Source: Pachydiplax longipennis (taxonomy: Eukaryota > Arthropoda > Insecta > Odonata > Libellulidae). Taken from it: DNA of 64,000 nucleotides. This document shows positions 59,111-64,000 of this stretch, piece by piece. Within the stretch, counting starts at the first letter, position 1. Each line of letters opens with the position of its first letter. A model generated the notes under the pieces. That model searched no databases, was not told the origin of the DNA, and was given only the letters and a program-made list of their open reading frames with translations. The stretch is taken from the NCBI GenBank assembly GCA_036926295.1, contig JAVFKF010000015.1:70086501-70150500 (forward strand), given 5' to 3'. The translations under genes and the position numbers were made by a program.

Positions 59111-59419
59111 AAGGTTAATTTTTACTCTGTTTTCAATCTTTGTTTAATATTTAAACCACTGCTCATGTACAAATAACTGTTAAATAAAAAGCGCGCAATT
59201 CGAGGAAACTTTATCTTGCTTATAGGTGTCCCGTTTAAATTCCGAAATAAATTTCCAAACAGGGGGATCCATTAAGTTATAACTTTGCTAATATTTATTG
59301 CATTGTACTCTTATCAGAGTGGTTCTATAATCACCGATTTCGTAAGTAACTATTTAGCTGCAATGTCTGATTGAACCTCTCCGACGTCTATAAAAGACTA
59401 CCTATCCTAGAATCTATTG

Positions 59420-59920
59420 TCCGTTTTAAGATTCCAGTCAGTATGGAGGGCTTACGGGGGAAAACTCAACGTAAATTGCCCCCCTCGCGCCGGGTCGCCT
59501 TTAAGCGGAGCTACGGATTTGAACAGGTATAGATAAGATTCGTGGTTTACATTGACTGATTCAAACTTAATTTCTGATGAAGGGTGAATGGAAATAACTA
59601 TCAACACAAAAGTGAATATTTATGCATTTTTAGCAGGAACAACAAAGTTAAAAGCGAAAATTGAATGAACTGCCGAATTTTCACCCGTGAACATTTGTGA
59701 AACTGCCATTACACTCTTACAATCCAACATATAATGCAGACATTTCTTCCATTGCTCATTGTATCATCTGAATACATAAAAGTTACACGAGTAATTTTAG
59801 AGCAATCAAACCTTAGAAAAAATTACTTAGTTGGAACGTAACTCAAGAAAAAATTCGTGGTGCAATTTATACGTCGCCTAAAACGTTTTGGTTTCTCACG
59901 TGAGGAAGAACTTGTAGATT
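59420..59920 (-). repeat. dispersed 0.5-kb repeat, copy 2
   Basis: Inverted counterpart of 32,380-32,905. It contains the complements of the same ordered blocks, for example CCAGTCAGTATGGAGGGCTTAC, written here as CCAGTCAGTATGG plus AGGGCTTAC, then GTGAACATTTGTGAAACTGC, TCATTGTATCATCTGAAT and CTCACGTGAGGAAGAACTTG. Confidence 0.75.
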
Positions 59921-62342
59921 TTTTCCGCTCACCAAAATTTGACAGTACTGCCCGTAGATGCCCGCTTTTAGTGAAGGAGGAATATGAAATATCATGGAGA
60001 ATCTAAAAGAAAACCTATTTTTTTAAGTTTAAAGTGCGAGCACTTCAATCAAGCCGCCCTTCGGGTAACTATGCAGCCCGGAAAGAACTTTTGTAAGGTT
60101 ATTTATTCTCCAACTCTCGTAAGTTTTGCGAAATACGGCGAACATGGATTATTCTGAAGGGTCATAACTTATGATCATAGTAAGAAAGCTGGTTCTTTCA
60201 GTTATTGATATGGATCAAATTTATCATATCATATGTATTCATTAAAGCTCCGAATATTCTTTAATATTCCCAAAAATTTTCAATTAATTGTTTAATACAG
60301 CAGAAAATTTCGCGTGCTTGGAAGATGTAACACTTCATCTCATATGGTGCGCAGCTTCATAGGATAGATTGTGAGAGAGGGGATGCAAAACTCTGGTACA
60401 GGATGGCTCTTGAGCCATTAGACATCTGAGCAAACGTAGTGGCTCTTCAATTTTGGGAATGCAGGATTAGAGCTCTTATTTAGTTTGTCTTCGGATTCTC
60501 GGAGTATAGAAGTGGAGTGGCGTCGTAACTTATCGAACGTTGTTCTGGAAATTTTTCCCAAGTGGTTTATTTATAAGTTTGTGCGATCATCAAAAAGAAA
60601 AGAAGTCTAAAAGAGGGAAGCTGTGAAGTAAACAGTTTACGTTTTTACCTATTGCAGAAAATCTCTCGGTGCTATCGAATTCTGCGAAGAGGCCGCAAAT
60701 GGAATACAAAATAATCAATGGAGAAGGAAAGATGCACCCTGAGGCGCGTTATTAATTTAATTCCTCGACGAGAAACTAAAAAGGTTACACAACCATACAA
60801 TTATGCGATATACTTGATTCACTTGTGATGAGCATGGCCTTCTGCCCAGCAAAAAACGAATTTTTGGTTTAATGATATATTTATTTCCAGCCAAATATTC
60901 ACAACTTTGTGTAAATATGATTAGTACAAATACGTTATAAGGAAATACTGAAAATTTTTCTAACTTTACCTGCTAATATTCCCATCACTTTATTATCAAT
61001 TTCCTTTTCTTAAGATATGGTAAACTGCTATACGCCTGCCAGTAATCCATTATTATACTTTGAAATACCGATTTTCGAGATATTCATATGGTATTTATAA
61101 CTTTGATCTTTTGCAAACCGAAAATATTGCGTATAAATACCGTCCTTTTCTTAAACATTACTTTAGGAACTTTTTAATGGGCTTTCTCTAAACACTTCAA
61201 TTAGCCAATTCAAATTTGGCGCGGGAATCGCGAGGAGAGTAGACCGAGAGAACTTTTAGCAACAGCGTTCGCCGTAAGGACAATACTGTCAACTTAATGT
61301 GGAACGGCCTACAGTACCGTCTCTAAATCAGATATTAACGTTACTTCGTGTAGATCTCGAATCGCTATATTCGAGAATAGTTCGAATAAAGGAAAATAAT
61401 ATTTTTTGACTCTCGATGGACTTTTCTAAGGGACTATTACTTTCTCCTTTCATATTGATCGATGATTTCTTAGTTCTGCGTAGGTGTACAATTAAAATCG
61501 GATTTCAGGAGTGAAAGTACATTTTTACTTAATTTCTAGGGGATGAAGTTTTCGCAAATTTAAAAGCTCAATCGCAACTACCGTATTGTACGACTTATTG
61601 AAAATTACGGGAAATATTCTTAAATCTGTTACGAAATATTCAGGACCTCGCGAAATGAATTTTCAATAACCAAATGGTTTTGGTGGACTGGATTAGCATC
61701 AGAATCAAGGAAATCACAATTTATTAGATTAATAAGAAAAAATTGAAATATTTCGATTTTACGCAATTTGCGGAAAAGGAAATCGGAAACGTGGATAATT
61801 TAGGAAAACTGAATTTCTCTCATGAAAGATTAACCACGAAGAAACAAGATATTACCCTAAATTGGTAATATTTCAATAACGAGTTCGAAGTATTTGATTA
61901 ACGAATTCCTCAAGCTATAAAAGTTACTTTAAATTCTCATTTCAAATCTTAATGAACTTCTGCGGACAATATTCTCCAAAACTTAGCTTCTGTGGCTTTT
62001 TTATACCTTCTCTTGAACAGTTTACAGCATGTTACTCATCTGAGTAAAGGTTTCCCATTGATCTTTGAAGTATATCTGCTCAGAAGCCCGGCTGCGAAAC
62101 TGTAAATTAAAAGAAAAACAAAGTTATACAGCAGATTTTAACCATACATTACTTCAGATGTTATTAAATTGCGTGGAAGAATGAAATTGTTAAATCATAA
62201 GATAAATAACTTCTCACAAAGAAAATATGACATTTTTAGAAATTTAGAAGAGAAAAATAGATTAGAAATTAGCATATCTTACAGACAACTATACTAAAAA
62301 TTAAATTGAAGAATCATTTGAAAGATTACTTCAAAAGAAAAG
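59921..62342. other. no gene recognised
   Basis: AT-rich, with no open frame of note and no repeat recognised. The stretch 61,200-61,320 is slightly GC-richer. Confidence 0.45.
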
Positions 62343-62560
62343 GTGCACGACTTTCCAAACCACGCAAAGACGTATCGTGCCAGGCTCGTTTCCCCTTTTA
62401 AAAATGGAGGGGTTCGCCAGCTATCTGCAACTGGAATTTGTCATTTCGGGGGATCGGGGCGCTCGCGTCAGCAGTTGCAAATAGCCAGCCCTATCAAACC
62501 ATGGTGTGGCTACAGCATGAAAACCGTAGCCACGGAAAAGATAGAAGAGGAAGAATTTTA
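62343..62560. other. GC-richer stretch with two inverted repeats
   Basis: GTGGCTAC (about 62,504-62,511) and GTAGCCAC (about 62,526-62,533) form a perfect 8-bp stem around ATGAAAACC-type text. AGCTATCTGCAACTG and CAGTTGCAAATAGC nearby form a longer imperfect pair. Function unknown; the 72-codon frame across it is not convincing. Confidence 0.35.
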
Positions 62561-62615
62561 GAAGACTAATCAAGTTTTATTCTCTAATGGCTAAAAAGCC
62601 TGTCTGTATTAGTGT

Positions 62616-63254
62616 GTGTATTACCTTTCACTTCAATTTCCCCTCCCCCCAATCACTATCGCCCATCGAGTGGGCCCTACTTCACTTCATTTCCCATTCC
62701 CCCCAAACTCTAATGCAGACCTGTTCTCTAATGCCCGTTGGATGGGCCCATTTCTAAAGAAATCTACCCTCTACCACCCTTCCAAGCTGAAAGACGTCGA
62801 TTCCTTACCTTGTGCCGAGGAATTCCTCCAGCGGTGGCCGAGCTCTGCTTTCCATCGGCGAACAGAACCTCCTCTTCAAGTCACTATCACCAATTCACTA
62901 AATTTCACTATAATGACCATAGCTCACTACACAAACACACACAATTCTTCCTTGCCAGGAGTCTTCTTCAGCTTCTTTCGAGCCAGCAATCTTTCGAAGG
63001 CCTCCACGTATTTCGGTCGTCTTGTTTGCCGTGGTGACAGGTCAGCGAGGCATCTCTACGGCGATCGTCGAGAAGTTCAAGTGGACGTAGAAACAGCATG
63101 GTCGCCTCGAGTGATTTCAACTCCCGGAGATCTTGCGCCGACTGAGGTTCTCGTCGCGAACGTTGGGCAAAGACTGCGTCGACGACAAAAATTTCAGGGT
63201 TTATATACTTTGCTCGTGAAGGAGGAGAGGGGAAAGGGAAAAGGTTTTACGTAA
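62616..63254 (+). CDS. unidentified 212-codon open frame
   Basis: The longest non-transposon frame in the window, in a GC-richer patch. The N-terminal half is Pro/Ser/Phe-rich low-complexity text; the C-terminal half is Arg-rich (GDRREVQVDVETAWSPR, GQRLRRRQKFQGLY). No domain or signal peptide is recognised. The minus strand also has a promoter-like TATATAA near 63,200 followed by GC-rich sequence with a CTCAGTC initiator-like word, so the patch could instead be a promoter or solo LTR reading the other way. The frame may be accidental, a consequence of lower stop density. Confidence 0.2.
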   Translation: MYYLSLQFPLPPITIAHRVGPTSLHFPFPPNSNADLFSNARWMGPFLKKSTLYHPSKLKDVDSLPCAEEFLQRWPSSAFHRRTEPPLQVTITNSLNFTIMTIAHYTNTHNSSLPGVFFSFFRASNLSKASTYFGRLVCRGDRSARHLYGDRREVQVDVETAWSPRVISTPGDLAPTEVLVANVGQRLRRRQKFQGLYTLLVKEERGKGKGFT

Positions 63255-64000
63255 TGTTTCTCCTTAATGTATTCCAGTTCGAATGGAGTCCTCACTCATC
63301 CCTTTTCTTCTCCTACCTGTGTCACTGTCTCGTCCTATCGGAGTAATGAGTTAAACGGAATTACCGAGCAAAGAGTATTGGATGACTTCAGATGTCGAAT
63401 TAGAGCTTAATTTGACAAAGTAGGCCGATTTTATTCAATGGAGGTACTAATCAACAAAATTTACTATAATTGATTGTTTTTCAATTATTTAACCCTGGGT
63501 GTTTAAAAGTTCACAACGCTCTCTCTACTTTTCATATTTTTTTACTTTTCATCGCCGCGTGTGGGTTCTTGAAGTTCTTCTGTTGTGATAAAGAATAGCA
63601 TTTTGAGGATGTGATAATTTGTATTAATACTTAGAAAATCGACATTATGGGAAATTAGACCAATCATATTTCCTCGTTTAGTTGTTTCACAAAATATCCA
63701 TTAACATAAACCATTCGAATAATTTTCGGATTCATAAGAAATCATCGAAAACTTTCACGCGGACTGCAAACTCTTATCATGATAATTTAGCAAACCAGAG
63801 TTGAAATTGATACTATATTATTATGCCAAATATTTCTTGGCATCGAAAAGATTTTTATGGTGCTTGTTTCAAAAATCAGATTTTTGCATAATATTTCAAG
63901 AAATGTTATCTTTTAAATCTTTATCTTCGTCAGATTTGTTATTTCAAATCAATATATGGATGACCTAGCCATTCTTGATAGTAAAAGTGACTGCTCGCCC
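63255..64000. other. no gene recognised
   Basis: AT-rich sequence to the end of the window, with nothing I can support. Confidence 0.45.

Noticed and set aside
59565..59600. Second hammerhead candidate at CTGATGA in the 0.5-kb repeat
   Set aside because: CTGATGAAGGG is present but no stem II or GAAA box follows at a workable distance.

Overview
The window looks like arthropod nuclear DNA from a satellite-rich region. It is AT-rich and its only convincing long reading frames belong to retrotransposons. The repeats are ones common in arthropods: CR1/L2-like and Jockey-like LINEs, a Penelope-type hammerhead motif, a hAT-like MITE and tRNA-derived relics. I see no complete host gene. The species cannot be named from what is visible.

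Region 1 (1-26,850) is one tandem satellite array with a monomer of about 62 bp. It is cut open at 4,544-9,150 by an almost intact CR1/L2-like LINE on the minus strand, flanked by a 7-bp target-site duplication. Left of the LINE the array is a homogeneous higher-order repeat (about 980-bp half-units, true period about 1,960 bp). From 11,430 to 23,080 it is made of two large related blocks (about 6.7 and 4.9 kb). From 23,080 to 26,850 the monomers become more and more diverged, and then the array stops. This homogeneous core, decayed rim and unique flank is how the edges of pericentromeric or heterochromatic satellites usually look. The many 60-130-aa open frames here, on both strands, are satellite and not genes.

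Region 2 (26,850-40,000) starts with a hammerhead-ribozyme-like motif of the Penelope type and a hAT-like MITE. It then holds a decayed repeat landscape: a long inverted repeat (31.37/34.40 kb), a tandem repeat of about 577 bp, and a tandem repeat of about 484 bp. The 484-bp unit is itself a trimer of subunits of about 160 bp, each with a tRNA B-box-like core.

Region 3 (40,000-52,000) has an inverted duplication (40.7-41.27 / 49.31-49.88 kb). Each arm carries the same 75-81-residue reading frame, probably a first coding exon. It also holds a 5'-truncated LINE with an intact reverse-transcriptase frame (41,406-42,928), a possible short first exon at 50.5 kb, and tRNA-like relics that continue to 52.9 kb.

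Region 4 (52,000-64,000) is mostly unassigned. It contains two decayed Jockey-like LINE ORF2 copies head to tail (55.5-59.1 kb), the second copy of a repeat of about 0.5 kb seen at 32.4 kb, and a GC-richer 212-aa open frame near 63 kb that I cannot identify.
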